Source: an uncultured Clostridia bacterium
Lineage (GTDB): Bacteria; Bacillota; Clostridia; Oscillospirales; Ruminococcaceae
NCBI GenBank assembly: GCA_947166515.1
Contig: CAMVEM010000001.1
Coordinates: 1-64,000, forward strand
Direction: 5' to 3'
Length of the DNA: 64,000 nucleotides
Position 1 is the stretch's first letter. Every line of letters starts with the position of its first letter. The notes beneath the pieces were generated by a model. The model had not been told where the DNA came from. It ran no database searches and saw nothing but the letters and a program-made list of their open reading frames with translations. A program made the position numbers and the translations under genes. Positions 49,901 to 58,748 of the stretch are shown here, piece after piece.

Positions 49901-51976
49901 AGTGCCGTCCTTTCCGGTGGTCAGATATTCGTCGGAATCGTATTTGCTGCCGTCCTTCAGTTTGATTCCCTCTGCGGGAGTTCCCTCATAGAACGACGCC
50001 TTCAGAGTTATCGGAACAGGAGTCTCCTGCGGGAACAGCACATAGTCCGGCGTCTCCATATCGAGAACGTAAGTGGGCTTCTCATATTCCCTTATTGAGA
50101 TATAAGTGTCCTTGAGCACATATTCGTCACACAGGAGCGATAATCTCCACGCAGAGCCGTGATCCTTGAGTTTTATCTCCGTCGAGAAAGTACCGTCAGC
50201 CGCGAGTACAACATCCGTTATCTCGCTCTCCGAAAGTCTGACCGCTACTCCGTCCGGAAGAGGCGTATTGTAGGATCTCGGTATGACCGCACCCCAGACA
50301 TGTATTGTATCGGTAGGAAGATATGCCGATCTGTCAGTATAGATATATGAATAATACAGATCTTCATATTTCATGTCTTCGGTTCCCGAAAGCACTATGC
50401 AGTCTATATATCTGCTGCTGCCGTTCTCAATGCTCAGAACGGATCTGCCTCCCTCACCGGCTGTATTTATTTTTACTGTGCCGTCGCTGCCGACTTTTCC
50501 GGAATATTTCTTCCCGGATACTTCGAGCGTGACGGAAGCGCCTTCTGCCGGCTTTCCGGTCTCAGTGCTGTTCACGAAGAATATGTTCTCCTCGCCGAGG
50601 CTCATAGCATATACCGACAGAGGCGAAACTTCGAGCAGATACTGCAGCGACTCGCGTGAACCGGCGAGCGTTATATCCGCGACATAATACCCTTGCGCAA
50701 GATCATCCGGCAGGAGTATGTAGCTTTCTGTCGAACCTTCGCGTGTAAACGGCTGTTCTTTCGACGAGAACACCTCGGTAAGTCCGGAAACATCGGTTTT
50801 CGCGTCATCGAACCTTCCTGCATCGGCGCGCGCCTTGACAGCGGCATAATATGCGTCAGCACCGGCGAAGCTGTAAAGGTGTGTCTCAAATGTCGGGAAA
50901 TTCTCAAGAAGCTCCCACGAAAGCTCTATCTGCACGCACGCCTTGTCGTCGGGAATGAACGACTCAGAGAAGCCGCTCGACGAGCTCTGCGTATAGAACG
51001 AAGCGCCGTCATTCACCGAGCCGGTGCTGAACGAGAAGGTATAGTCCTCGACAAGCTCTTTTCCGAGCGCAGACTTAAGCCCCTTCTTCACAGAAACGGT
51101 ATAGATCTGTTCGTACTTCATACCTTCCGTCGGAATAAAGTAGAGCGTTTTGCCGCGCGTCTCTACCTTTCCGCTTACGTTCGGCGCTACGGAAATGAAC
51201 TTATCAATTCCGTTTTCCGCTATCGCTTCTGTAAATGTTATCTCAATACCTGTTTCGGGATTAACATACTGTTCCCCATCTGCGGGATAAACCTTATCAA
51301 TGACAAATTCCTGCTCTGTCTCAAAAGCCCAGCTGTCGCAGACGTTGCCCTCATTGTCAAGCGCGAGGAATTTCACGACAACTCCCGATTCTACCGGCTT
51401 TTCGCTTCTGAGGACAAACGAACCGGCGGACTGTTTTTCAAGAGTAAATGCGTTGATATCAGTGAGCCTGATATGCTCTCTGAGTTCGCTCTCATCTATA
51501 TCCTTCGAGGTGCTTAACTTAAGTTTCAGTATTCCTCTGCTCTGCGTCTCATCGTCACTTATCTTCTCGGCGGCGGAAACTATGCTGTTTCCGGCCAGAT
51601 AACGCTTCACACTGCCCTGTTCAGGCATCGGCATATCCGGTGCAGTACCCGTGACACCTGTTACGCCTGGCTGTTCTGATATCGTTGCAGCAGCTGTTGT
51701 GGTGGTAATATCAGGATCTGATGTAACGACATTGTTCTGTCCAATAAGCTTAGGCAGAAAAATAACACCAGCTACGGCTGCGGCGATCAGCGCCGCTCCG
51801 GAAACTATACCGGCTATCATTCTGGCAGGTTTCTTTTTGACCGGGACGGGCGCTGCGGGAGCCTGACCGTCCGCTGCGGGAGCATTCCCCGCAGAAGCCG
51901 AGCGCCTTGCGGCTGCCTCTTCAATAATATCGGCATCTACACCGCTGAGAGCGTCGGATATATCTTCTTTTCTCAT
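46913..51976 (-). CDS. Anti-sigma-like N-terminus fused to an alpha-2-macroglobulin-type ectodomain
   Basis: 1687 residues, start AAGGAGGAAGAAT-ATG, 12 bases after the sigma gene. Residues 1-25 ('MRKEDISDALSGVDADIIEE') look like the short sigma-binding segment found in proteins encoded next to clostridial ECF factors. A membrane helix (about 53-77) leads to a huge extracellular part: a Big_5-like domain near 228-325, MG domains with 'TDRSAYLPTDTIHVWGAV' near 548, and an A2M domain 'DNLTTWRVTMLALYDDGSERL' (part) near 1135. There is also a helical thioester-type domain without CxEQ. Related to MagD-type bacterial A2M proteins that trap proteases, but here the fusion suggests surface sensing. 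Confidence 0.8.
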   Translation of the reverse strand: MRKEDISDALSGVDADIIEEAAARRSASAGNAPAADGQAPAAPVPVKKKPARMIAGIVSGAALIAAAVAGVIFLPKLIGQNNVVTSDPDITTTTAAATISEQPGVTGVTGTAPDMPMPEQGSVKRYLAGNSIVSAAEKISDDETQSRGILKLKLSTSKDIDESELREHIRLTDINAFTLEKQSAGSFVLRSEKPVESGVVVKFLALDNEGNVCDSWAFETEQEFVIDKVYPADGEQYVNPETGIEITFTEAIAENGIDKFISVAPNVSGKVETRGKTLYFIPTEGMKYEQIYTVSVKKGLKSALGKELVEDYTFSFSTGSVNDGASFYTQSSSSGFSESFIPDDKACVQIELSWELLENFPTFETHLYSFAGADAYYAAVKARADAGRFDDAKTDVSGLTEVFSSKEQPFTREGSTESYILLPDDLAQGYYVADITLAGSRESLQYLLEVSPLSVYAMSLGEENIFFVNSTETGKPAEGASVTLEVSGKKYSGKVGSDGTVKINTAGEGGRSVLSIENGSSRYIDCIVLSGTEDMKYEDLYYSYIYTDRSAYLPTDTIHVWGAVIPRSYNTPLPDGVAVRLSESEITDVVLAADGTFSTEIKLKDHGSAWRLSLLCDEYVLKDTYISIREYEKPTYVLDMETPDYVLFPQETPVPITLKASFYEGTPAEGIKLKDGSKYDSDEYLTTGKDGTVKTEVLSGSDSSDWHLSSASFYYMITGIENTYGYVYKSIPAFYRDVMLQYDYDKDNRTLKLNAYKMDLSKTEEFLKYRKGKDYEYWYSGPGDDSYEILKGAACDAKVDVSITHHWSERTEVDSYYDYIEKKNVPIYNYEYKEAFVGSYRVSTGANGAILENLPIDDTNGYYQVTIKYKDSSYRDVKMELTLYAPGYKENSDLYYYRIQAGAKMFMLDSESENDYTAWYGGTVYFTEGENKNFKLVCSDPDTSVNGQLLLAIYKSDFVSCSVKSVDDNTIVTIDGTRDLIPDAKYAGAYFDGKHVYRLVTGVLEFDPDERNITLEASSDEDKYDAGDTVKITVKATDKDGKALSNAVVHMSIVDEAAFAIEDQYVNILKGIYAYIDYPEVTQYISYIQHASDEMNDGAKGGGGSDSVRRDFRDTAFFESAVTDNNGNAVFTIEMPDNLTTWRVTMLALYDDGSERLYAGTAKMPIVTTRSLFITPIMQKEFVEGDDIAVSANCAGLESGGKISVKLTGNGVEQTKSISPKETANFGKLEKGSYTVTFRASNSGGSDAVEMPITVTDTLLETYIVKGAEINELSGIEPTKYPIRLSFFDKEYMFCTEILYDLMCYYGDSLDMRMASAFAEMELGYITEEDLVRAFIGETSEGFAKQLPAAAQDNEITALICAALPEAVSRYAVKDAFYAELAGNASMTDICMDYMALAALGEPVLGELNALYNSGKVETAESGIYLSAAFALSGDYRGAYEVYMKYVPEIKTEKDADGKIKAWIDADGGQKLTAAALITASVIDLPEAECFARYLTSDATKYDLYALQLVVYLRNYVPSVQGDAVVSYMLNGAKQTVKLNRHFPTTIVMTEKQFRNAGFEVTSGSVYTLVRYIGKISENSKTPTLSVTKQITGSSTAGSEMTVTIHAAPYSLVYDVIPCCGRFAKSVNGWCSNEGQLVRIYTDKDGNASYMFSANVSGNYVVESAVTYDYTKGEWGKCERSNITIKS

Positions 51977-51988
51977 ATTCTTCCTCCT

Positions 51989-52549
51989 TCAGACTTTGAA
52001 GCCCTGATCTTCAAGATATTTTTTCAATCCTTTTCTTGTACGTAAAAGCGAGCTCTTGATCTTTGACTCCGTATAACCGAAGTCAGCGGCTATCTCACTT
52101 ATAGAGTCACCGAAATAATATCTGCACATGAATATGCTTCGCGCTTCCTGCTTTACAGTGCGAAGATATGCGCTGATTGTGCCGGCGAGCAGCCCGAGAT
52201 CTACATGCTGCTCCACGGTATCGGAAGACGAGACGCAATCCGCAAGCTCGTCGAGCGACATTGCGTACTGCGAGGGCGCACGCATTTCGGCGTTGCGCTT
52301 TCTGAGCAGAGTGATAGAGATGTTGCGGACAAGCGCTCCGAGATAAGTCGAAAGCTTTGACGGAACAGCAGGCGGGATCGACTCCCACGCTTTATAATAT
52401 GTATCATTCACACATTCTGCGCTGTCCTCTCCGCTTCCGAGGATATTACAGGCTATCTTATACAGATAAGCGCCATACTTGTTCTGCGTTTCGCGCAGAG
52501 CATTCTCGTTCCGAGACATAAACATGGATATTATTTCATTGTCTTCCAT
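51989..52549 (-). CDS. ECF-type RNA polymerase sigma factor
   Basis: 186 residues, start TATGGAGGAAAATAT-ATG. Region 2 reads 'YKIACNILGSGEDSAECVNDTYYKAWESIP' (part), with a typical 'D..D..Q' variant, and region 4 'FMCRYYFGDSISEIAADFGYTESKIKSSL' (part) is a helix-turn-helix. It is followed directly by the A2M-anti-sigma gene, the usual partner arrangement. It probably controls its own operon and envelope genes. Confidence 0.92.
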   Translation of the reverse strand: MEDNEIISMFMSRNENALRETQNKYGAYLYKIACNILGSGEDSAECVNDTYYKAWESIPPAVPSKLSTYLGALVRNISITLLRKRNAEMRAPSQYAMSLDELADCVSSSDTVEQHVDLGLLAGTISAYLRTVKQEARSIFMCRYYFGDSISEIAADFGYTESKIKSSLLRTRKGLKKYLEDQGFKV

Positions 52550-52686
52550 ATATTTTCCTCCATATATATAAACGTAAAAAATTGCGTCAGGTCGCGCGGC
52601 AGAGAAAATTTTTCTTTGTTTTTTCCGGATATTTCTATACCTTTCATATTATAGCATTATTCTAATCAGATTTCAATACATACAGA

Positions 52687-52722
52687 CAAAAACAGCGGAC
52701 ATTCGATCTGTCCGCTGTTTCT
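52687..52722 (-). terminator. Terminator of the spoVA operon
   Basis: Minus strand AACAGCGGACA-GATCGAA-TGTCCGCTGTT followed by TTTGTC. Confidence 0.85.
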
Positions 52723-52724
52723 TG

Positions 52725-53093
52725 TCACATAACCCTCGCGGTCTTATCGCCGCGGTGAAATATCAGCGCGACCAGAAGCGCGAATATAACCGCCGCAGTT
52801 ATACCGCCTGCGCAGGCTTCAAGACCGCCTGTCATCGCGCCGATAAGTCCGTCGCGCGTTACGGCTTCTCTCACGCCTTTAGCAAGATTATATCCGAATC
52901 CCGTCAGCGGGACCGTTGCACCTGCGCCCGCAAATTCCACGAGCGGCTCATATACGCCGACCGCTCCGAGCACGACTCCCGACACCACGTATGTTACAAG
53001 GATCCTTGCCGGAGTCATCGCCGTCAGGTCGATCAGTAACTGTCCAATGGCGCAGAGAGCACCGCCTATCAGAAATGCCCATAAATAGCTCAT
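52725..53093 (-). CDS. spoVAE: Stage V sporulation protein AE
   Basis: 122 residues, four membrane helices. 'FLIGGALCAIGQLLIDLT', 'ARILVTYVVSGVVLGAVG' and 'EFAGAGATVPLTGFGYNLAKG' match SpoVAE (SpoVAEb). With SpoVAC and SpoVAD it forms the channel that moves dipicolinic acid into the forespore. It lies 123 bases after spoVAD; the gap holds a family 1 repeat. Confidence 0.93.
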   Translation of the reverse strand: MSYLWAFLIGGALCAIGQLLIDLTAMTPARILVTYVVSGVVLGAVGVYEPLVEFAGAGATVPLTGFGYNLAKGVREAVTRDGLIGAMTGGLEACAGGITAAVIFALLVALIFHRGDKTARVM

Positions 53094-53097
53094 TTTT

Positions 53098-53170
53098 TCA
53101 CCCCTCCCCCTGCCCCTCCCCTTGAGGGGAGGGGGGCTTTTTTGAGGGGGCTTCGCCCCCTCAAACTCCC
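53098..53170. repeat. Family 1 hairpin repeat within the spoVA operon
   Basis: CCCCTCCCC-TTGA-GGGGAGGGG followed by GCTTTTTTGA and GGGGGCTTCGCCCCC. The T-run is on the plus strand, opposite to the operon. Confidence 0.7.
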
Positions 53171-53215
53171 CGCTTTACCGCATCGGAGTCATTTTTTGAA
53201 ATACTTGCTCCACTA

Positions 53216-54232
53216 TTACGTCTGATTCCCGCATATCCACACAGCATGCGAGATACCGGGAATACTCTCTCCCTGCTGCACCAGCGTGGTTGACATAAGA
53301 GCACCTGTAGCCGCGAACAGCACATTCTTCAGCGCCCCGCTTTTTATCTGCGGAAGTATGTGTCCGCAAAGCACCGACGCGCTGCACCCGCAGCCGGAAC
53401 CGCCTGCGTGAACATCCTGCCTTTCACGGTCGAAGATCATCATTCCGCAGTCGTTTGCACGTTCTCCGAGGTCGACACCGTCCTGCATGAACAGGTCGCG
53501 CAGAAGTCCGCTGCCGACATATCCGAGATCGCCTGTCAGTATGAGGTCATAATCTTCGGGGGCTGTGCCGGTATTCTCAAAATGCGTTTTTATAGTATCG
53601 TACGCCGCGGGAGCCATTGCAGCTCCCATATTGTTAGCGTCCTTTATGCCCATATCAATGACCGTGCCTATCGTTACCGCTTTCACATACGGCGGTCCGG
53701 CATGATCTCCGACTATTGCGCAGCCGCTCGCGGTTGCAGTCCACTGGGAAGTCGGGGGACGCTGCCCGCCGTAGGTCTCCGGGAATCTGAACTGCCGCTC
53801 CGCCGAGCAGAAATGCGACGATGTCATAGCAAGATCAAGCGTTCCCGGGTGGTCGTCGGCAAACACCGACGCGAGCGCGAGTGATTCCGCCATAGTTGAA
53901 CACGCTCCGTACAGTCCGAGAAAACGTATGCCGTTGTTTCGCATATTGTATGCCGAGCTTGTACACTGATTGAGCAGGTCCCCCGCAAACGCAAAAGTGA
54001 TGTCGCTTATCGAAAGTCTGCCCTTTATGAGAGCCTGTTCCATCGCACGCTGCTGCAGCCGGCTCTCGGACTTCTCCCATGTTCCCTCGCCGAAGGTCGA
54101 ATCTTCGCTGACATAGTCGAAGCAGCTCCCGAGAGGGCCCTCGCCCTCCATTCGCCCGGCAGCCGAGCCGTATGCGACTATCGACGGCATAGTATCAAGC
54201 ATTATTGTTCCGTTTTTCAAGAATCTGCTCAT
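53216..54232 (-). CDS. spoVAD: Stage V sporulation protein AD
   Basis: Start at the ATG at 54232 after AAAGGAACCGAA, 11 codons inside the ORF-track start. 338 residues with a thiolase-like fold: 'GPLGSCFDYVSEDSTFGEGTWEKSESRL' (part), 'AGDLLNQCTSSAYNMR', 'FLGLYGACSTMAE' (the position of the thiolase Cys) and 'GGSGCGCSASVLCGHI'. SpoVAD binds dipicolinic acid in Bacillus. Fourteen bases separate it from spoVAC. Confidence 0.95.
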   Translation of the reverse strand: MSRFLKNGTIMLDTMPSIVAYGSAAGRMEGEGPLGSCFDYVSEDSTFGEGTWEKSESRLQQRAMEQALIKGRLSISDITFAFAGDLLNQCTSSAYNMRNNGIRFLGLYGACSTMAESLALASVFADDHPGTLDLAMTSSHFCSAERQFRFPETYGGQRPPTSQWTATASGCAIVGDHAGPPYVKAVTIGTVIDMGIKDANNMGAAMAPAAYDTIKTHFENTGTAPEDYDLILTGDLGYVGSGLLRDLFMQDGVDLGERANDCGMMIFDRERQDVHAGGSGCGCSASVLCGHILPQIKSGALKNVLFAATGALMSTTLVQQGESIPGISHAVWICGNQT

Positions 54233-54245
54233 TTCGGTTCCTTTC

Positions 54246-54689
54246 TCAGCCGTTCTGCACCGCAAAAAGTATTATCCCGTATATCGCCGATGCGGCAAGA
54301 CCGTAAACTATCACCGGTCCCGCGATTATGAATATCTTCGCTCCGACGCCGAGAACATATCCCTCTGTCTTGAATTCAAGCGCCGGCGACACCACAGCGT
54401 TTGCAAATCCGGTTATAGGTACGAGGGTCCCCGCGCCGGCGTGCTTTGCGAGCTTGTCGTACAATCCGAATCCTGTGAGCACCGCACTTAAGAACACCAG
54501 CGTCACAGATGTCAGCGTTCCCGCGATCGCCTCATCTCCGGTAAGATATTTATAAGCGTCAAGCAGCCCCTGACCGGCGCAGCAGATAAGACCGCCTACC
54601 AGAAACGCCATAGGCACTGTCCTGTACATTTTCGTATTCGGCGAATGCAGCTTTGTGAGCCTGCTATATTCGTTTTCCGTCATTTTCAT
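54246..54689 (-). CDS. spoVAC: Stage V sporulation protein AC
   Basis: Start at the ATG at 54689 after AAAGGAAATGATGTT; the ORF-track start is 32 codons too early. 147 residues with 'MAFLVGGLICCAGQGLLDAY', 'FGLYDKLAKHAGAGTLVPITGFANAVVSPALEFKTEGYVLG' (part) and two or three more helices. It is the mechanosensitive-channel-like member of the SpoVA complex. First gene of the operon; no forespore sigma promoter was resolved with confidence. Confidence 0.95.
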   Translation of the reverse strand: MKMTENEYSRLTKLHSPNTKMYRTVPMAFLVGGLICCAGQGLLDAYKYLTGDEAIAGTLTSVTLVFLSAVLTGFGLYDKLAKHAGAGTLVPITGFANAVVSPALEFKTEGYVLGVGAKIFIIAGPVIVYGLAASAIYGIILFAVQNG

Positions 54690-54876
54690 AACATCATTTC
54701 CTTTCATTCCGGAATGTTGTATCGTTATTTTCTGCGATAAACACGGATTTATAAAAGGAAAAAGTTTGAAAATATGTTTACCCACCCCGCGCCCCTCATG
54801 TTAGCTGCCGAACCCTCATTTTTCGGTCTTCCGAAGCCGCTCTGTATGCCGATGACAAAAAAATTTTAAAAAACTA

Positions 54877-54905
54877 TTGACAACAGAGAAAAAAAGTGAT
54901 ATATT
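54877..54905 (+). promoter_or_regulatory. Heat-shock operon promoter
   Basis: TTGACA, 17 bases, TATATT, just upstream of CIRCE. Confidence 0.85.
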
Positions 54906-54909
54906 ATGT

Positions 54910-54936
54910 TTAGCACTCAAAGAGATAGAGTGCTAA
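54910..54936 (+). promoter_or_regulatory. CIRCE operator
   Basis: TTAGCACTC, nine bases, GAGTGCTAA: a perfect consensus. HrcA bound here would block the promoter; the operon it controls begins with hrcA itself. Confidence 0.97.
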
Positions 54937-54991
54937 CACTCAGACAACAAGACTGCTAAAAGTTCAGGATATTCCGAAAGAGGGCGGTGGA

Positions 54992-56056
54992 ATGGAGAAG
55001 CGTGCGTACAAAATACTTGATATAATAGTTGACGAGTATATCCGTACCGGCGAGCCTATCGGTTCAAAGACCGTGCAGGAGCTGCTCGACGTGAAAGTCT
55101 CCTCCGCTACCGTCAGAAACGAAATGGCGTCGCTCGAACAGCAGGGACTGCTCGAACACCCGCACACATCGGCAGGAAGAGTCCCCACATATAAGGGGCT
55201 CCGGCTGTATATAAGCCGCCTTGCACAGCAGCAGCTGCCAGAAGAGGATAAACAGAAAATAGACGACATCTTTGAAGAATTCGATGGCATGACCGACGAG
55301 GTCATAATCGAAAACGCGGCAAGAGCACTGTCCGAGTTCACGAACTGCGCAATAGTTTCCGCAAACGATTCAAACAAATTCTCGGTGATAACAAAGGTCG
55401 AAGTCATACCGACCGGACGCAGAATGTACGTTCTGATGATGATGACATCCGGCGGCGGCGTAAAGAACCGCGTATGCAGACTATCATTTGACCTGACGAA
55501 CGATCAGGTCGATTTCTTCCGCGATTTCGTCAATAAGAACCTCGAAGGCGTGAATATCAGCGAACTGTCGGACGAATATATCGATAACCTGTCCGCAGCG
55601 CTCGGAAGCTACGTTATGACGCTCTCTCCCCTGCTCAAAGGAATAGCTGATCTCTCTGCGGATATGATAAGCGAGAGAGTCCATATCGAGGGCGAGGAAA
55701 ACCTTATAGAATGCCCCGAGCTCAAAGGCAACGAGATAGCTAAGGTGCTGAGGCAGAAAGAAGCGCTCACAGCGGCGTTTGACAATACGTTCTCCGGAAT
55801 AAACGTGCTGTTCGGAGAAGAGAGCGAAACGTTCGTCATCTCGAATTCGAGCATGATAACCGGAACATTCAGCAAGGACGGAGAAAACGCAGGCGGATTC
55901 GGCGCAATAGGCCCGATGAGGCTCGAATACAAGAAGATAATCCCTTATATAGAATATTTCACTAATAAAGTTTCGGATATGATCTCAAGAGATCGCGGCT
56001 GTCCGGAAGGAGATGATATAAATGAAACTAAGGAGGAAAAGAAAGATGGGTCATGA
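54992..56056 (+). CDS. hrcA: Heat-inducible transcription repressor HrcA
   Basis: 354 residues, start AGGGCGGTGGA-ATG. The winged helix begins 'RAYKILDIIVDEYIRTGEPIGSKTV' (part) with 'VSSATVRNEMASLEQQGLLEHPHTSAGRVPT' (part), followed by the GAF-like dimerisation domain. It binds the CIRCE element 56 bases upstream and is kept active by GroE chaperonin. Length and order are normal for Firmicutes. Confidence 0.96.
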   Translation: MEKRAYKILDIIVDEYIRTGEPIGSKTVQELLDVKVSSATVRNEMASLEQQGLLEHPHTSAGRVPTYKGLRLYISRLAQQQLPEEDKQKIDDIFEEFDGMTDEVIIENAARALSEFTNCAIVSANDSNKFSVITKVEVIPTGRRMYVLMMMTSGGGVKNRVCRLSFDLTNDQVDFFRDFVNKNLEGVNISELSDEYIDNLSAALGSYVMTLSPLLKGIADLSADMISERVHIEGEENLIECPELKGNEIAKVLRQKEALTAAFDNTFSGINVLFGEESETFVISNSSMITGTFSKDGENAGGFGAIGPMRLEYKKIIPYIEYFTNKVSDMISRDRGCPEGDDINETKEEKKDGS

Positions 56057-56603
56057 AAAAAATGAAGACGAGTTATTAGAAGAAAAAGAAGAAGGACTTC
56101 CGGAAAATGACAAAGACGAAGACAAGGACAGCGAAAGCGCATCCGATAATCAGTCAGTCGAAGTCATAGAGCCGGAGAAAGAAAAGAAAGAAGACGAAGC
56201 CGCAAAGCTGAAAGATCAGCTTATGCGCACAATGGCGGAGTACGACAACTACCGAAAGCGTACCGCGAAGGAAAAGACCGAGATGATGCCGGATATCACG
56301 GCAAGAGTGGTCACGGAGTTTCTTCCGGTGCTCGACAACCTCGAAAGAGCGCTTGCCGCGGACTGCTCGGACGAGAGCTACAAAAAAGGCGTGCAGATGA
56401 TATATGATTCGTTCATCGAAACACTCGACAAGCTCGGTGTCGAAAAGGTCCCGACAGAGGATTTCGACCCCTCGATGCATCAGGCGGTACAGCAGGTCCA
56501 GAGCGACGACCACGATACCGGAAAGATCGTCACAGTGTTCCAGAACGGCTACCGTCTCGGAACAAAAGTGCTGAGATTTGCAATGGTATCAGTCGCACAG
56601 TAG
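56046..56603 (+). CDS. grpE: Nucleotide exchange factor GrpE
   Basis: 185 residues from the ATG at 56046 (AAGGAGGAAAAGAAAG before it); the ATG at 56022 with its own AAGGAG is an alternative. The acidic, disordered N-terminus is followed by the coiled coil and 'AEYDNYRKRTAKEK', then 'FLPVLDNLERAL' and the C-terminal 'HQAVQQVQSDDHDTGKIVTV' (part). It releases ADP from DnaK. It overlaps the end of hrcA by 11 bases. Confidence 0.95.
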   Translation: MGHEKNEDELLEEKEEGLPENDKDEDKDSESASDNQSVEVIEPEKEKKEDEAAKLKDQLMRTMAEYDNYRKRTAKEKTEMMPDITARVVTEFLPVLDNLERALAADCSDESYKKGVQMIYDSFIETLDKLGVEKVPTEDFDPSMHQAVQQVQSDDHDTGKIVTVFQNGYRLGTKVLRFAMVSVAQ

Positions 56604-56627
56604 CAGTGAGATTTGTCGCTGACGCTT

Positions 56628-56715
56628 GAGATTTGGGGCTCCGCCCCAAACCCCGCTCCTTTTCGAACGCGAAAAGGAGCAAAAGCGAATCGCTTCGCAA
56701 TTTATACGCGAAGTC
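56628..56715. repeat. Operon-internal hairpin repeat (family 3)
   Basis: GGGGCTCCGCCCC, then GCTCCTTTTCG-AACG-CGAAAAGGAGC (56655-56680) and AAAGCGAATCGCTTCGC. It is the sister of the unit between the YceG-like and telA genes. Also inside an operon, between grpE and dnaK. Confidence 0.65.
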
Positions 56716-56768
56716 AAATCTTAAAAGACATTTCAATAATAAAAATAAATCTTTAGGAGGCAATTATT

Positions 56769-58613
56769 ATGGGAAAGATCATAGGCATAGACCTCGGAAC
56801 CACTAACTCGTGCGTATCCGTTATAGAAGGCGGCGAAGCCACCGTCATCACAAACAGCGAAGGAAGCAGAACAACTCCTTCCGTAGTAGCGTTCACAAAG
56901 GATGGCGAGAGACTCGTAGGTCAGCTCGCAAAGAACCAGGCTGTAACCAACCCGGAAAGAACGATAATCTCCATCAAGCGCCACATGGGAAGCGACTATA
57001 AGGTAGATATCGACGGCAAGAAGTATACACCTCAGGAAATATCCGCGATGATACTCCAGAAGCTGAAAGCAGAGGCAGAAAGCTACCTCGGCGAAAAAGT
57101 AACCGATGCGGTAATAACCGTTCCTGCTTACTTCACCGACTCGCAGAGACAGGCAACAAAGGATGCCGGCCAGATCGCAGGACTGAAAGTTGACAGAATC
57201 ATAAACGAGCCTACAGCTGCAGCTCTCGCATACGGCATAGACAAGGAAAACGATCAGAAGATCGTCGTATATGACCTTGGCGGCGGTACATTCGATGTGT
57301 CCGTTATCGAAATAGGCGACGGCGTTCAGGAAGTTCTCGCTACCGCCGGAAACAACCACCTCGGCGGCGACGACTTCGACCAGAGAGTTATCGACTACCT
57401 CGTATCCGAGTTCAAGAAATCAGACGGAACAGACCTGCGCAACGACAAGTTCGCTATGCAGAGACTGAAAGATGAAGCTGAAAAGGCGAAGATAGCACTT
57501 TCCAACTCCACTTCCGTAAATATCAATATCCCTTATATCACAGCAGACGCTACCGGTCCGAAGCACCTGAACGTATCTCTCACAAGAGCTAAGTTCAACG
57601 AGCTCACCGCAGACCTCGTAGAAGCAACAATGGGACCGCTGAAACAGGCGGTAAGCGACAGCGGACTCAAGCTCAGCGAGATAGATAAGATCCTGCTCGT
57701 CGGCGGTTCTACAAGAATACCCGCAGTTCAGGAAGCAGTAAAGAGTTACCTCGGCAAAGAGCCGTTCAAGGGCATCAACCCCGATGAGTGCGTTGCAATG
57801 GGCGCAGCTCTCCAGGGCGGCGTTCTGAACAAGGAAGTGACCGGACTCCTGCTGCTCGATGTTACGCCTCTGTCACTCGGTATCGAGACTCTCGGCGGTG
57901 TATGCACGAGAATGATCGAGAGAAACACAACTATCCCTACCAAGAAGACTCAGGTATATTCCACCGCAGTAGATAATCAGCCCAGTGTTGATATCAACAT
58001 TTTACAGGGCGAGCGTGAATTCGCAAAGGACAACAAGTCCATAGGCACATTCCGTCTCGACGGCATCGCTCCCGCTCCGAGAGGAGTTCCTCAGATCGAG
58101 GTAACATTCGATATTGACGCGAACGGTATCGTAAATGTTTCCGCAAAGGACCTCGGCACAGGCAAGGAGCAGCATATAAGCATCACGGCTTCCTCCAACA
58201 TGAGCAAGGAAGATATCGACCGCGCAGTTAAGGATGCCGAAGCGTATGCTGCAGAGGACGCCAAGAAGAAGGAAGAGATCGACACCCGCAACGAAGCCGA
58301 TCAGATGGTATATCAGGTCGAGAAGTCGATGAACGATTTTGGCGATAAGGTAACACAGTCCGACAAGGATGCCGTTAACCCGAAGCTCGACGCGCTGAAG
58401 GAAGCTCTCAAGGGCAGCGACATCAACGCGATCAAGAATGCGAAGGAAGAACTCCAGAAGGCGTTCTACGAAGTCGCTCAGAAGGTATATCAGCAGACAG
58501 GCGCACAGCCGGGCGCAGCTCCCGAGCCGGACGTTTCCGGACAGGGCTCTTCAATGGGCGGCGGCTCAAACGATGACAACATCGTTGACGCTGACTATAA
58601 GGACGCGAATTAA
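56769..58613 (+). CDS. dnaK: Chaperone DnaK (Hsp70)
   Basis: 614 residues, start TAGGAGGCAATTATT-ATG. ATPase domain '[19 protein letters not shown]', '[17 protein letters not shown]', '[18 protein letters not shown]' and '[13 protein letters not shown]'. The linker and substrate domain begin near '[18 protein letters not shown]'. It ends '[11 protein letters not shown]' after a glycine-rich tail, as usual in Firmicutes. Codons are strongly biased, consistent with high expression. Confidence 0.98.
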   Translation: MGKIIGIDLGTTNSCVSVIEGGEATVITNSEGSRTTPSVVAFTKDGERLVGQLAKNQAVTNPERTIISIKRHMGSDYKVDIDGKKYTPQEISAMILQKLKAEAESYLGEKVTDAVITVPAYFTDSQRQATKDAGQIAGLKVDRIINEPTAAALAYGIDKENDQKIVVYDLGGGTFDVSVIEIGDGVQEVLATAGNNHLGGDDFDQRVIDYLVSEFKKSDGTDLRNDKFAMQRLKDEAEKAKIALSNSTSVNINIPYITADATGPKHLNVSLTRAKFNELTADLVEATMGPLKQAVSDSGLKLSEIDKILLVGGSTRIPAVQEAVKSYLGKEPFKGINPDECVAMGAALQGGVLNKEVTGLLLLDVTPLSLGIETLGGVCTRMIERNTTIPTKKTQVYSTAVDNQPSVDINILQGEREFAKDNKSIGTFRLDGIAPAPRGVPQIEVTFDIDANGIVNVSAKDLGTGKEQHISITASSNMSKEDIDRAVKDAEAYAAEDAKKKEEIDTRNEADQMVYQVEKSMNDFGDKVTQSDKDAVNPKLDALKEALKGSDINAIKNAKEELQKAFYEVAQKVYQQTGAQPGAAPEPDVSGQGSSMGGGSNDDNIVDADYKDAN

Positions 58614-58748
58614 GCGGAACTCAACAGAAATAATGTATAATGAAAAGCACGGTGCTGCCGGGAAATTCCCGACAGCACAATGCTGTAATTTAAAGGCAGA
58701 ATATTTTCTGCCCGTCCGGAGCATAAACTTCGGAGCAAGGGGGTAAGT

